The notes below the pieces were generated by a model. The model made no database searches. It was given only the letters and a program-made list of their open reading frames with translations, and had not been told where the DNA came from. A stretch of 64,000 nucleotides of DNA, from the NCBI GenBank assembly GCA_018666155.1, contig JABJAH010000044.1:1-64000 (forward strand). Direction: 5' to 3'. Positions 34,840 to 42,789 of this stretch are shown here, piece after piece. Made by a program: the position numbers and the translations under genes. Source of the DNA: Rhodospirillaceae bacterium (GTDB lineage: Bacteria > Pseudomonadota > Alphaproteobacteria > Rhodospirillales > Rhodospirillaceae). Within the stretch, counting starts at the first letter, position 1; each line of letters begins with the position of its first letter.

Positions 34840-35496
34840 CTACCCTTCGGGAAACGGCATAGTCGGCGTCACGCCGTCCCAGTTCTCGGCTGCGTCACGC
34901 ATATAGTGGAGTAATCCACCAACGAATTCGTTGTACTCGACATATTCCATATATCCGCCATAGGTAGAGCGGGCATCGACGTAAGCCAGTCGACTGTTCG
35001 GCTCGAAATGCCCAAGCACGGCGAGGGGGTGTCCAGCTGCTTCTGACTCTGCGATAGAGGCGTCCAAATCGCTCGTCAACTTGGCGATGTGGTGGAAGCC
35101 GCCGCCATTGGCCGCGACTTCAGAATAAATGCTGGGGCGGTCATCATTCGGTTGAATTAGTTCGATGAAGCTGTCGCCGGAATAGGCCAAACCTATTTTG
35201 ATATCGAACGGTAGCGGCGCTCCCTCTTTGTCGTTCATAACAAAGCTCTCGAAGACCAAGAACGGACCAATCTTTAGCTTTTCCGTCCATTCTTTGATGC
35301 TGGCCTCAAGGTCCGTCACGACAAAACAGGTTTGATAAATGGTGTTGATGAGATGGTCCCTGGGTGCGTCGACGCTCGCTGCGGTTTCTTCACTTGCTTC
35401 TGAACAACCGGACAGCCCGGCAACTGTGGCCGTCGCCGCAATGGATGAAAGGGTGCCAAAGGTACGGCGTGAGACGGGAGACTCAGGTTTTGTCAT
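34840..35496 (-). CDS. VOC-family Tat lipoprotein
   Basis: A protein of 218 residues. The start SRRTFGTLSSIAATATV with the lipobox LSGC (about C31) is a Tat leader with lipid anchor. One VOC module follows (about 50-200), beginning IYQTCFVVTDLEASIKEW and including GGGFHHIAKLTSDLDASI, with several metal-type histidines and glutamates. It is the last gene of the E1/lipoyl unit on the minus strand, 17 bases after the lipoyl gene. Methylmalonyl-CoA epimerase is one family member with this arrangement, but a lipid anchor argues against it. Confidence 0.82.
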   Translation of the reverse strand: MTKPESPVSRRTFGTLSSIAATATVAGLSGCSEASEETAASVDAPRDHLINTIYQTCFVVTDLEASIKEWTEKLKIGPFLVFESFVMNDKEGAPLPFDIKIGLAYSGDSFIELIQPNDDRPSIYSEVAANGGGFHHIAKLTSDLDASIAESEAAGHPLAVLGHFEPNSRLAYVDARSTYGGYMEYVEYNEFVGGLLHYMRDAAENWDGVTPTMPFPEG

Positions 35497-35513
35497 GATG
35501 TTCGCTTTCCAGG

Positions 35514-35750
35514 CTATTGCACGATTTCGGCGATCGGTTCTCCGACCTTGTACGTTTCCCCGACTTCGCCGATGCAGGTGAACGTGCCTTCAAAGGGGCT
35601 TTCGATTTCTACGGTTGTTTTCTCAGTTTCCAGGGCATAGATCGGTTGCCCAAGCGTGACTTGATTACCGCTTTCAACAAACCATTCTCGTAGCGTGCCT
35701 TCCTGCATGGAGACCGCGAGCTTAGGCAATTTCAACATTATTTTTGCCAT
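35514..35750 (-). CDS. Free-standing lipoyl-carrier domain
   Basis: A protein of 78 residues that is a single lipoyl/biotinyl domain. The lipoylation lysine is K44 in ALETEKTTVEI, in the exposed turn. It matches the N-terminal domain of E2 acyltransferases, but the E3-binding and catalytic domains are absent and no E3 is nearby. It begins 11 bases after the E1 stop, so it most likely accepts the acyl or reducing group from that E1. Whether it is a truncated E2 or an autonomous carrier is open. Confidence 0.9.
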   Translation of the reverse strand: MAKIMLKLPKLAVSMQEGTLREWFVESGNQVTLGQPIYALETEKTTVEIESPFEGTFTCIGEVGETYKVGEPIAEIVQ

Positions 35751-35761
35751 CGGTACGGGCC

Positions 35762-37789
35762 CTAACCAGCTATTTGCTTGGCAACATCTTTGATCCGGTC
35801 GGCTGTTAAGAAGTGCAAGGATTCAAGGCTAGGGGTGAATGGTACCGGTGTATATGTTCCGCCAACCCGCTTGATCGGCGCTTTGAGTTTACCATGAAGC
35901 TCTTCGCTCAGCTTCGCTGCTAACTCCGCCCCGAAGCCACCGAATTCAACCGCGGCATGAGCGATGACGGCACGACCTGTTTTTTCTACTGACGCGAGGC
36001 AGGTTGCGAAATCCAATGGCACCAGAGAGCGTAGGTCAATGACTTCTGCATCAATGCCGTCAGCGGCAAGCGCCTCGGCCGCCGCACTGGCCTCTACCGC
36101 AGCCCAGCCGTAAGAGATGAGCGTCACATCTTTGCCTTCGCGTCGAACGGCCGCTTTGCCCAAGGGAATCTCGTAATAGCCTTCCGGCACTTCGGCGGGC
36201 ACGTAGTAACAGCGCATAGGTTCGATCACCATCACTGGGTCGGGGTCGGCGATGGCGGCCAAGAGCAGGCCTTTGGCATCTGCCGCAGTGCTCGGTGCAA
36301 TAACCTTCATTCCCGGTGTATGGGTGAAGAACGCTTCCAACGATTGGGAATGCTGGGCCGCAAAGTTGCCAATGTTGCCAGCGGTGACGGTACGAATGGT
36401 GATGGGCACACTGGTGCGACCGCCAGACATATAGCGCAGCTTCGCTGCATGGTTCGCGATCTGATCCATGCAAACCATCGTGAAATCGTTAATCATGATC
36501 TCAGCCACCGGCTTCATGCCAGACAGGGACGCACCGATAGCCGCTCCGATAATGGCTTGCTCCGAAATGGGTGTTGCCCGGACCCGGTCCACACCGTGCT
36601 TGGTGGAGAGACCGACGGTGGCTTTAGTCACACCACCAGCAGGGTCGGCAATGTCTTCGCCCAACAGAAACACATCGGGGTCTTTTTCAAGCGCCAGATC
36701 AAGGGCCTGGGTGATTGCCTGACACATCGTGATGTTCTGCATGGCCCGGCCCGAGAGATCCGGCTCAGCTTTGGCGGAAGGGGTTCCCACATAGGGGATG
36801 TCTGCCGGGTCCGCGAATACGTCTTTATACAGCTCATCCTCGCCCGGCATCTCGGCAGCCATGGATTGCTCCACAGCATCTTCGACTTCTGCTTTAGCGG
36901 CGGCTTCAATTGCGTCTAAGTCTGCCGCGGTAGCATTGCCACGTTCGATTAGCGCGGCACGGAATTTTGCGATCGGTGGGTTGGCTCGAGCAGCGGCCAA
37001 CTCTTCTTGATCCATATGGTCTTCTTCACTGCCGAAGGAGTGACCCTGTAAACGGTAGGCGGTGCATTCCAGCAATGTTGGCCCTTTGCCGGATCGCGCC
37101 CGGTCGACCGCATTTTTGGCGGCGGCATGAATTGCATCAGGGTCGGTTCCATCGACGGTCTCTCCGACTAATCCGTAACCCGCGGCTCGCCCAGCAATGC
37201 TTTTGCTGCGCGTCGAGTCTTCAAATGACGTGTACTCGGCGTAGGCGTTGTTCTGGCACAGGAATATGATTGGCAGGTCCCACAGGGCAGCCATATTGAT
37301 GCTTTCATTGAACGCCCCAATATTGGAGGCGCCTTCGCCGAAGTTGACGATCACCACACGCCCGGTGTTTTTTAATTTCGCGGCCAGAGCTAGGCCATTG
37401 GCGATCGGCATACCTGCACCGACGATGCCCGTCGTTACCATAATGCCGGCGTTGGGGTCCGATAGATGCATCGCACCACCTTTGCCCTTGGATGTGCCGT
37501 TCACCTTGCCCATCATTTCGGCAATGATCTCGACCATTGGGGTGCCTTTGGCAACGATGTCGTGGACACCGCGATAGTTTGTCACCACTTGGTCATCTGG
37601 ATTGAGGAGAGGTGCGATCGCTGCCGGAATGGCCTCTTGTCCGCCGCAAGGGTAGTACTGAAACTGCAGCGCACCGGCGGCTAGTAGTTGCTGGATGCGT
37701 TGGTCGCATGCCTCAATACGCGTCATCGTTTTATAGATGGAGAGCGCGGTAACTTGTGGCAGTGCGTTCGGTAAAGCTTGATTGGACAT
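35762..37789 (-). CDS. Fused E1 alpha-beta 2-oxoacid (or acetoin) dehydrogenase
   Basis: A protein of 675 residues. The first half (about 1-330) is an E1 alpha domain with the thiamine-diphosphate block FGEGASNIGAFNESINMAA and CQNNAYAEY. The second half (about 350-675) is E1 beta with LGEDIADPAGG, RATPISEQAIIGAAIG and DFTMVCMDQIANHAAK. Fused alpha-beta E1 enzymes occur in some branched-chain and acetoin-type complexes. Only a lone lipoyl domain accompanies it, so it may borrow E2/E3 from elsewhere or use a reduced pathway. The substrate could be pyruvate, acetoin or a branched 2-oxoacid. Confidence 0.9.
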   Translation of the reverse strand: MSNQALPNALPQVTALSIYKTMTRIEACDQRIQQLLAAGALQFQYYPCGGQEAIPAAIAPLLNPDDQVVTNYRGVHDIVAKGTPMVEIIAEMMGKVNGTSKGKGGAMHLSDPNAGIMVTTGIVGAGMPIANGLALAAKLKNTGRVVIVNFGEGASNIGAFNESINMAALWDLPIIFLCQNNAYAEYTSFEDSTRSKSIAGRAAGYGLVGETVDGTDPDAIHAAAKNAVDRARSGKGPTLLECTAYRLQGHSFGSEEDHMDQEELAAARANPPIAKFRAALIERGNATAADLDAIEAAAKAEVEDAVEQSMAAEMPGEDELYKDVFADPADIPYVGTPSAKAEPDLSGRAMQNITMCQAITQALDLALEKDPDVFLLGEDIADPAGGVTKATVGLSTKHGVDRVRATPISEQAIIGAAIGASLSGMKPVAEIMINDFTMVCMDQIANHAAKLRYMSGGRTSVPITIRTVTAGNIGNFAAQHSQSLEAFFTHTPGMKVIAPSTAADAKGLLLAAIADPDPVMVIEPMRCYYVPAEVPEGYYEIPLGKAAVRREGKDVTLISYGWAAVEASAAAEALAADGIDAEVIDLRSLVPLDFATCLASVEKTGRAVIAHAAVEFGGFGAELAAKLSEELHGKLKAPIKRVGGTYTPVPFTPSLESLHFLTADRIKDVAKQIAG

Positions 37790-38111
37790 TGGATTGGCAT
37801 CCCCCTGATTTGGCCGACGAGAGGGGGGGCGTTGGAGTATTGCAGATCTCTGTTTAACCCACCCTTTGTCCAGTAGATTGCACGCTAGATGAGGCCTAGG
37901 GAAGTGTCTAAGGCTCTATTTTTCGCTGGGCGCAAGCGAAGGTGCAAAGGATGGAAAAGCTGCTGGCGATCCGCAGCTCCCGACTGCACTTTTGCGACAC
38001 CGCCCAAGAGGGGGCTGGGTCGGGCTAAATAGACTAGGGGTGCCAGATAGATTATGCACTGAGTCTCAACTGCTTATTGAGTGTGTTTCCCGAACCGAGG
38101 ACCCGTTTATC
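37790..38111. other. Divergent leader region
   Basis: This 322-base stretch lies between the minus-strand E1 gene and the plus-strand MBL gene. It should hold both promoters. Its main content is a long imperfect hairpin at 37928-38005, listed separately. Upstream in-frame codons of the MBL gene cross part of it, but the family alignment places that start at 38112. Confidence 0.5.
37928..38005 (+). ncRNA. Long imperfect hairpin, possible structured RNA leader
   Basis: Three nested stems are visible. GGGCG (37928-37932) pairs with CGCCC (38001-38005). After an internal loop, GCGAAGGTGCA (37936-37946) pairs with TGCACTTTTGC (37985-37995), with two G-T pairs. After a second loop, AGCTGC (37958-37963) pairs with GCAGCT (37973-37978) around a nine-base loop. 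It lies about 106 bases before the MBL start and about 140 from the E1 start, so it could act in either leader. It matches no riboswitch or small RNA that I recognise; strand is uncertain. Confidence 0.4.
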
Positions 38112-39158
38112 GTGCCGACGCCTGCCAGACCCAATGAGACGCCGTTAGACTTTCCGTGGTCTGACGCCCCAGAGTCGGAAACGTGCATCGAAGTGGCACC
38201 GGGTGTGAACTGGATTCGCATGCCACTGCCATTCGCCCTGGATCACATCAACCTTTGGGTTCTTGAAGAAACCGATGGCTGGGTTCTGGTCGACAGCGGT
38301 TTTGATTCGTCTATCACCCAAGAAATCTGGGCGCGATTGTTTAAAACTGTGTTTGCTGGGAAACCGCCCAAACGTTTGATCTGCACGCATCACCATCCCG
38401 ATCACATGGGTTTGGCTGGCTGGCTTACCGAGACCTACGACATTCCTCTTTCGACCACGCAAAAAGAATGGGACGCCTATCATCTTTGGTCTCGGCTTGA
38501 GCCCGAGGCCGTCGTTGAAATGATGGGGCATTTTTACAAGCGTGGAGGTGTTTCTGGAGATCGTGGGGAAATTGACCTCAGACGCCGCAAGAGCATGTCC
38601 TCTCGGGACCGGGCAGACCCCATAGCATTCGCTCGCATTGAAGAGGCAGATGAGATCAAAATCGATGGTCGGCCTTGGACCGTGAATATCGGCACCGGAC
38701 ATGCACCCGAGCTTGCCGCCCTGTTCCGAGCGGACGACAAGGTGTTGATCTCAGGTGATCAGGTGTTGCCTCGGATTTCACCTAACGTGAGCGTTATGCC
38801 GTTCGCCTTAGACGCGGACCCGTTGAAGGATTTTCTCGACAGCCTCGATCGTTTTCGCACTCTGCCTGTCGATACTCTTGTCCTACCGTCGCACAAGCTG
38901 CCGTTTTACGGTCTTCACGATAGGATTGATGCTCTCAAATCTCACCATATGGATCGATTAGACGATGCGTTTACTGCTTGCGTCGATCCCACAACTGCCG
39001 CGGATGCGACGACCGTTCTTTTTCCGAGGGCCCTAGACGATCACCAGTATTTCTTTGCCCTCGGCGAAACGTTGGCGCACCTGAATTATCTATGGTGTGA
39101 CGAACAAGTCTCTCGAGAAGAAACTGCATCCGGGACATTCGTCTTTCAGAGCCGATAA
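38112..39158 (+). CDS. MBL-fold metallo-hydrolase (paralogue 2)
   Basis: A GTG start at 38112 is chosen because MPTPARPNETPL then lines up with the start of the paralogue at 11661 and gives the same 348 residues. The frame runs open to 37992, but that extension is not conserved. Zinc motifs are intact: THHHPDHMGLAGW, GTGHAPELAAL, ISGDQVLPRIS and LPSHKLPFYG. It shares the VAPGVNWIRMPLPFALDHIN block with its paralogue. A thioesterase or lactonase-like hydrolysis is plausible. It is divergent from the E1 operon. Confidence 0.88.
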   Translation: MPTPARPNETPLDFPWSDAPESETCIEVAPGVNWIRMPLPFALDHINLWVLEETDGWVLVDSGFDSSITQEIWARLFKTVFAGKPPKRLICTHHHPDHMGLAGWLTETYDIPLSTTQKEWDAYHLWSRLEPEAVVEMMGHFYKRGGVSGDRGEIDLRRRKSMSSRDRADPIAFARIEEADEIKIDGRPWTVNIGTGHAPELAALFRADDKVLISGDQVLPRISPNVSVMPFALDADPLKDFLDSLDRFRTLPVDTLVLPSHKLPFYGLHDRIDALKSHHMDRLDDAFTACVDPTTAADATTVLFPRALDDHQYFFALGETLAHLNYLWCDEQVSREETASGTFVFQSR

Positions 39159-39191
39159 CATCCGTGTCACGCGGTCCGGCTCTCCCTAATC

Positions 39192-39216
39192 GATAAGCTC
39201 GACAGATGAGCTTATC
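39192..39216. terminator. Hairpin between convergent genes
   Basis: GATAAGCTC (39192-39200) and GAGCTTATC (39208-39216) form a perfect nine-base-pair stem with a seven-base loop. It lies between the convergent MBL and SUMF1-fold genes. No long T run follows on either side, so it is a probable rather than classical bidirectional terminator. Confidence 0.5.
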
Positions 39217-39257
39217 CGGCAATCCAGGAATCGTTTACGCCTCATTCTATATCTATC

Positions 39258-40232
39258 CTATTGTTCTAAGTCGCGGGCGACCCGGAATCCGAATATATGG
39301 GACGCCAAGTTTTCTGGATCGCGACCGCGGAATGCCGGGCGGTGTCTAGAAATCATCGAGAACCAGCTGCCACCCTTAACGCTGCGGCGATCACAATGGC
39401 CTGAAACTTGATTGGGCTGTTCGTTGACATCCTCATCATCGTAAAGCCACAACGAACAATCCTCGTTCCATTCCCAAACATTTCCGCCAAGGTCATGCAG
39501 TCCAAATCTATTGGCCGGGAAAGATCCGACAGGCGCAACGCGGCTGAAACCATCGCTACAGTTCACCGGCTCCCATGACGAAGACTTTTTGGCGTACTCA
39601 GTTTGAGCAGCATCGAGATCAAACACGTTGCCGGTTTTGCATGCGAGGTCTGAGTCTTCGCCCCAGGCCCAAGTCGACTGGGTGCCATCTCGGGCGACGT
39701 ATTCCCACTCTGCCTCAGACAGCAAGCGATAGCGTTCGTCGGTTTTTCCGCTCAACCAAATCGTGTACGACTTCGCATCGTGCCAGGAGACACAAACGAC
39801 TGGCTCGTTGGCTTTCGGCGCACGGCCATAGTCAGGGTCGGTCCAATCTCCGCCAAACATTTCAACCTGTACGCGCCATTTCGTACAGGCGGTCGACGGA
39901 CGATATCCCGTAGCAGCGACGAACGCGCCAAATTGGGCGTTGGTCACTTCCGTTTTCCCGGCCGCGAAGGCGGTGCGAATTTCGCGCTGATGCACGGGCG
40001 TTTCCGGGCGTGTTTCATTTAAAACAAACTCACCGCGCTCAGACCCCATGGTGAATTCGCCAGGGGGGATGACCACCATCTCTGGGCAGGTAATGCAGTC
40101 AGTGAATACGTCTCCCGCGGCCATTTGAGCCAAACCTGTAGAAGAGTTCAAAGCCATGGCGAGGAAGAAAGTCGTCATGATCCCTAAAATATTGGTGCCA
40201 AGACTCATCGTTAATGAAAAGCGCTCAAACAT
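39258..40232 (-). CDS. Exported SUMF1/FGE-fold protein (paralogue 2)
   Basis: A protein of 324 residues; the start has GGAGAG upstream. The leader ends near GLAQMAAG (about 36-40). After it comes C46-x-x-C49 (FTDCITCPEM), then GEFTMGSERGEF, RLLSEAEWEYVARDG, GLHDLGGNVWEWNEDC and a C-terminal GFRVARD. As in the paralogue at 623, the C-terminal cysteines of sulfatase-activating FGE are missing (KGGSWFSMISRHRPAFRG). It is the only gene between the MBL gene and the divergent Rossmann protein. Role unknown; an exported ligand-binding or oxidase variant is possible. Confidence 0.85.
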   Translation of the reverse strand: MFERFSLTMSLGTNILGIMTTFFLAMALNSSTGLAQMAAGDVFTDCITCPEMVVIPPGEFTMGSERGEFVLNETRPETPVHQREIRTAFAAGKTEVTNAQFGAFVAATGYRPSTACTKWRVQVEMFGGDWTDPDYGRAPKANEPVVCVSWHDAKSYTIWLSGKTDERYRLLSEAEWEYVARDGTQSTWAWGEDSDLACKTGNVFDLDAAQTEYAKKSSSWEPVNCSDGFSRVAPVGSFPANRFGLHDLGGNVWEWNEDCSLWLYDDEDVNEQPNQVSGHCDRRSVKGGSWFSMISRHRPAFRGRDPENLASHIFGFRVARDLEQ

Positions 40233-40401
40233 AGATCTCTCCGTGTGCTGGCCATACTACTCAATAGGTAAGGGGCCTTGTGTCTAGTCACCATTGCCGA
40301 GCGGGGCTAGCTCTAATTGTGAGCTTGTTCAATCCGCGATGTAGGCTAAGTTGATTAGAGTAGATAATGAGTAAAAAGCCAGTTCACTTGGAGCACGAGA
40401 C

Positions 40402-41127
40402 ATGCAGCGAAGTATTCTAGGATTTATCGCGTTGATGGCCGCAGTCATTACCGCAATGCCAACGATGGCCGCGGAAGGCGTTCTCATTTTCGGAGCGACC
40501 CGAAATACGGGCCTCGAAATAGCGAAGATTCTCGTTGCCCGGGGCGAACCAGTGACGGCTTTCGTTCGGCCAACGTCTAATCTTGAAAACCTTGAGTCGT
40601 TGGACGTGTCCTATTTCAAAGGCGATGCGATGAATGCCGATGATGTGGCACGGGCCATCGCGTCGAAGGACTTCAAAGCCGTCATTTCGACTCTTGGCGG
40701 TGGGCGTGGTGAGCGGCCACCAGATGTGGTCGGTGCAATCAATATGGTTGATGCAATGGCTATAACTGGCCCGAAGCGTTTTCTTGTGGTGACGATCATC
40801 GGCCCGGGAAAGAGCATTAGCATGGTGCCGAAGCAGCAGGTTGTTCAACTCGGTGGTATTATTAAGCTCAAAGAGGAAGCCGAGAACTACATCATGGCGA
40901 GTGAGTTGGATTACACCATCATTCGGCCGGGCCAACTCACGTCTAATCCGAGGTCTGGGATTATCCGTATGGATTTAGAACCAGCACCAACGGGTCCTAT
41001 CACGCGGGCTGATCTTGCTGACATGGTTGTCGGTGCCTATGACGATGACTCAACCATTCGTAAAGTCTATCAGACGATCGGCGATGATCCGTTGGCCACA
41101 GGTCGTATGGATCGGCAGCCGAAATAG
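40402..41127 (+). CDS. NmrA-like NAD(P)-binding protein with signal peptide
   Basis: A protein of 241 residues. The N-terminus is a Sec-like leader (LGFIALMAAVITAMPTMA-AE, about 7-24). A Rossmann fold of the atypical SDR/NmrA type follows: LIFGATRNTGLEIAKIL, FVRPTSNL, VISTLGGG and YTIIRPGQL. The usual SDR Tyr-Lys pair is not evident, as in other NmrA-like proteins. Export of a dinucleotide-binding protein is unusual; the leader might be an anchor. It is divergent from the SUMF1-fold gene, with a TTGATT/TAATG-like promoter near 40350. Confidence 0.82.
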   Translation: MQRSILGFIALMAAVITAMPTMAAEGVLIFGATRNTGLEIAKILVARGEPVTAFVRPTSNLENLESLDVSYFKGDAMNADDVARAIASKDFKAVISTLGGGRGERPPDVVGAINMVDAMAITGPKRFLVVTIIGPGKSISMVPKQQVVQLGGIIKLKEEAENYIMASELDYTIIRPGQLTSNPRSGIIRMDLEPAPTGPITRADLADMVVGAYDDDSTIRKVYQTIGDDPLATGRMDRQPK

Positions 41128-41220
41128 TGCCTCTCTGAATATGCATGCGCCGAACAAAGCGATTCCCAAAAGGCATTTGGTAGCGTGAGGATCATTGACC
41201 ATATAGTCTTCCTGAAACTA

Positions 41221-41236
41221 CGACCATTAATGGTCG
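41221..41236. promoter_or_regulatory. 16-base perfect palindrome before the solute-binding gene
   Basis: CGACCATTAATGGTCG is a perfect palindrome that ends 26 bases before the TTG start at 41263 and lies downstream of the NmrA-like stop. Its size and place fit a repressor or activator operator for the substrate-binding protein. If translation began at 41185, the palindrome would be coding, which argues for the later start. Confidence 0.45.
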
Positions 41237-41262
41237 GAAATAGCACGTTAGGGAGAGTTATT

Positions 41263-42789
41263 TTGGGTTGGGCGCGTAGCAAAATATTGGTCACCGCTTT
41301 CGTTGCGGTGTTCCCTTTGTTGACGGCCGCGCCATTGGTAGCGGACACCACTACACTTCGTGTTGGATTTCCGGTTGCGGCCGCGACAGGAGGTTACCCC
41401 TTCGCGCGCGACGATGGCGGCGGCCTCCGATTTGCCTTTTATGACGGCTTAACTCGATTTACTCCAGTCGGTGAATTGCAGCCGGCGCTTGCCACATCTT
41501 GGCAAAACGAGACGCCTACGACGTGGGTTTTTAAACTCAGGAAAGGTGTCGTATTCAGCAATGGAGAGCCGTTTAACGCAGACACCGTCGTTGCCACACT
41601 GACGGAACTTTACAATCCAGAGGTATTGCATCCCAAAAAAGCCGATATGGGAACAATCAATGGGTACCGTGTGCGCGATCCCTATACCGTTGAGATTACG
41701 ACGTCGGAACCCGACCCGTTGATTCCAAAACGGATGTCTCAGCTCCCTATGATCGAGCCTAAGGCATGGCTGGCGCTGGGCAAGGATGGCTACGCCCGGA
41801 CGCCGATTGGAACAGGTGCCTATACCGTCGAATCCTGGGGCAACAACCGTACCAAACCTACCTTGGTTGTGGCGGAAAGCTCTTGGCGCAAAGTGCAACA
41901 CATCAAACGGGTGGAAATGACCATCATTCCCGACCCTGGAACACGGGTGGGTGGCCTTCTGTCTAGGGAACTAGATATGGCGATTAGCTTGGCGAGTGAT
42001 GATATCGCAATGCTGAAGGCCAACGACATCACAATCCAGATGACGACCAACCCAAGCATCCTATCCATCGCACTCAGAACCGTACGCCCTGATGATTCAC
42101 CCATCAAAGATGCGCGTGTGCGGCAAGCCATAAACTATGCCGTCGACAAACAATCTATTGCGGATATTATTTTGGGTGGAACCAGCCGTGTCGCGCACCA
42201 GCCGTCAACGCCTGACCTCATAGGGTACAACCCCGAGGCTGAGCCATTCGATTACAACCCCGATAAGGCAAGGCAACTGCTTGCCGATGCCGGGTATCCC
42301 GATGGCTTTTCGCTTAAGTTCGCCGTCTACGGTGGAGTTCTGCCTGGGGACACTTTGATTTTCCAGAAGGTCGCCCAAGACCTGGCCGCTATTGGCGTGC
42401 AAACCGAATTACGGCAGATATCATTCCCAGATTACGTCCGACGTCTGTTCAATGCGGACTGGGACGACATCGATGGCTTTTCCATCGGTTGGCTGAACAT
42501 GCAGCTGTGGGACCCGCAGAAATCTTTTGAGCAATTCTCTTGCGACTACACTGCACCGTTCTATTGCGATGAAGGTATGATGCCTCTCCTAGACGGCGCT
42601 CGCACCGAAATGGACCCGATTAAACGAGAAGCGATGCTTAAGGACATTGTATTGCGCTTTAGGGATCAGGCGGCTGCGTTATGGCTGGTCGAGTTTGCGG
42701 GGGCGAATGGGCTGCAACCTGGCTACCAAGTGGGCCGGTTTCGTCTTGATGGTAGCGTATATGAACAGATTGGCTACGTTGGCAATTAA
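41263..42789 (+). CDS. Peptide/nickel-type ABC transporter substrate-binding protein (SBP family 5)
   Basis: TTG 41263 is preferred because GGGAGAG lies five bases before it and it gives a clean leader (ILVTAFVAVFPLLTAAPLVA-DT). In-frame starts exist at 41185 and 41230. The mature part matches OppA/DppA-type binding proteins: ATSWQNETPTTWVFKLRKGV, IGTGAYTVESW, RQAINYAVDKQSIADIILGG and DYNPDKARQLLADAGYPDGF. No permease or ATPase gene follows, so it is an orphan receptor in this window. Its stop overlaps the convergent phytanoyl-CoA dioxygenase gene. Confidence 0.9.
   Translation: MGWARSKILVTAFVAVFPLLTAAPLVADTTTLRVGFPVAAATGGYPFARDDGGGLRFAFYDGLTRFTPVGELQPALATSWQNETPTTWVFKLRKGVVFSNGEPFNADTVVATLTELYNPEVLHPKKADMGTINGYRVRDPYTVEITTSEPDPLIPKRMSQLPMIEPKAWLALGKDGYARTPIGTGAYTVESWGNNRTKPTLVVAESSWRKVQHIKRVEMTIIPDPGTRVGGLLSRELDMAISLASDDIAMLKANDITIQMTTNPSILSIALRTVRPDDSPIKDARVRQAINYAVDKQSIADIILGGTSRVAHQPSTPDLIGYNPEAEPFDYNPDKARQLLADAGYPDGFSLKFAVYGGVLPGDTLIFQKVAQDLAAIGVQTELRQISFPDYVRRLFNADWDDIDGFSIGWLNMQLWDPQKSFEQFSCDYTAPFYCDEGMMPLLDGARTEMDPIKREAMLKDIVLRFRDQAAALWLVEFAGANGLQPGYQVGRFRLDGSVYEQIGYVGN

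Noticed and set aside
37852..38005. Integron attC-like site, because GTTTAAC precedes a long hairpin
   Set aside because: No matching GTTRRRY core is found at the other end, and no integron integrase or cassette genes are present.
37992..38111. Extended start of the MBL gene
   Set aside because: The extra residues have no counterpart in the 348-residue paralogue, and part of the region forms the hairpin; the GTG at 38112 gives matching lengths.
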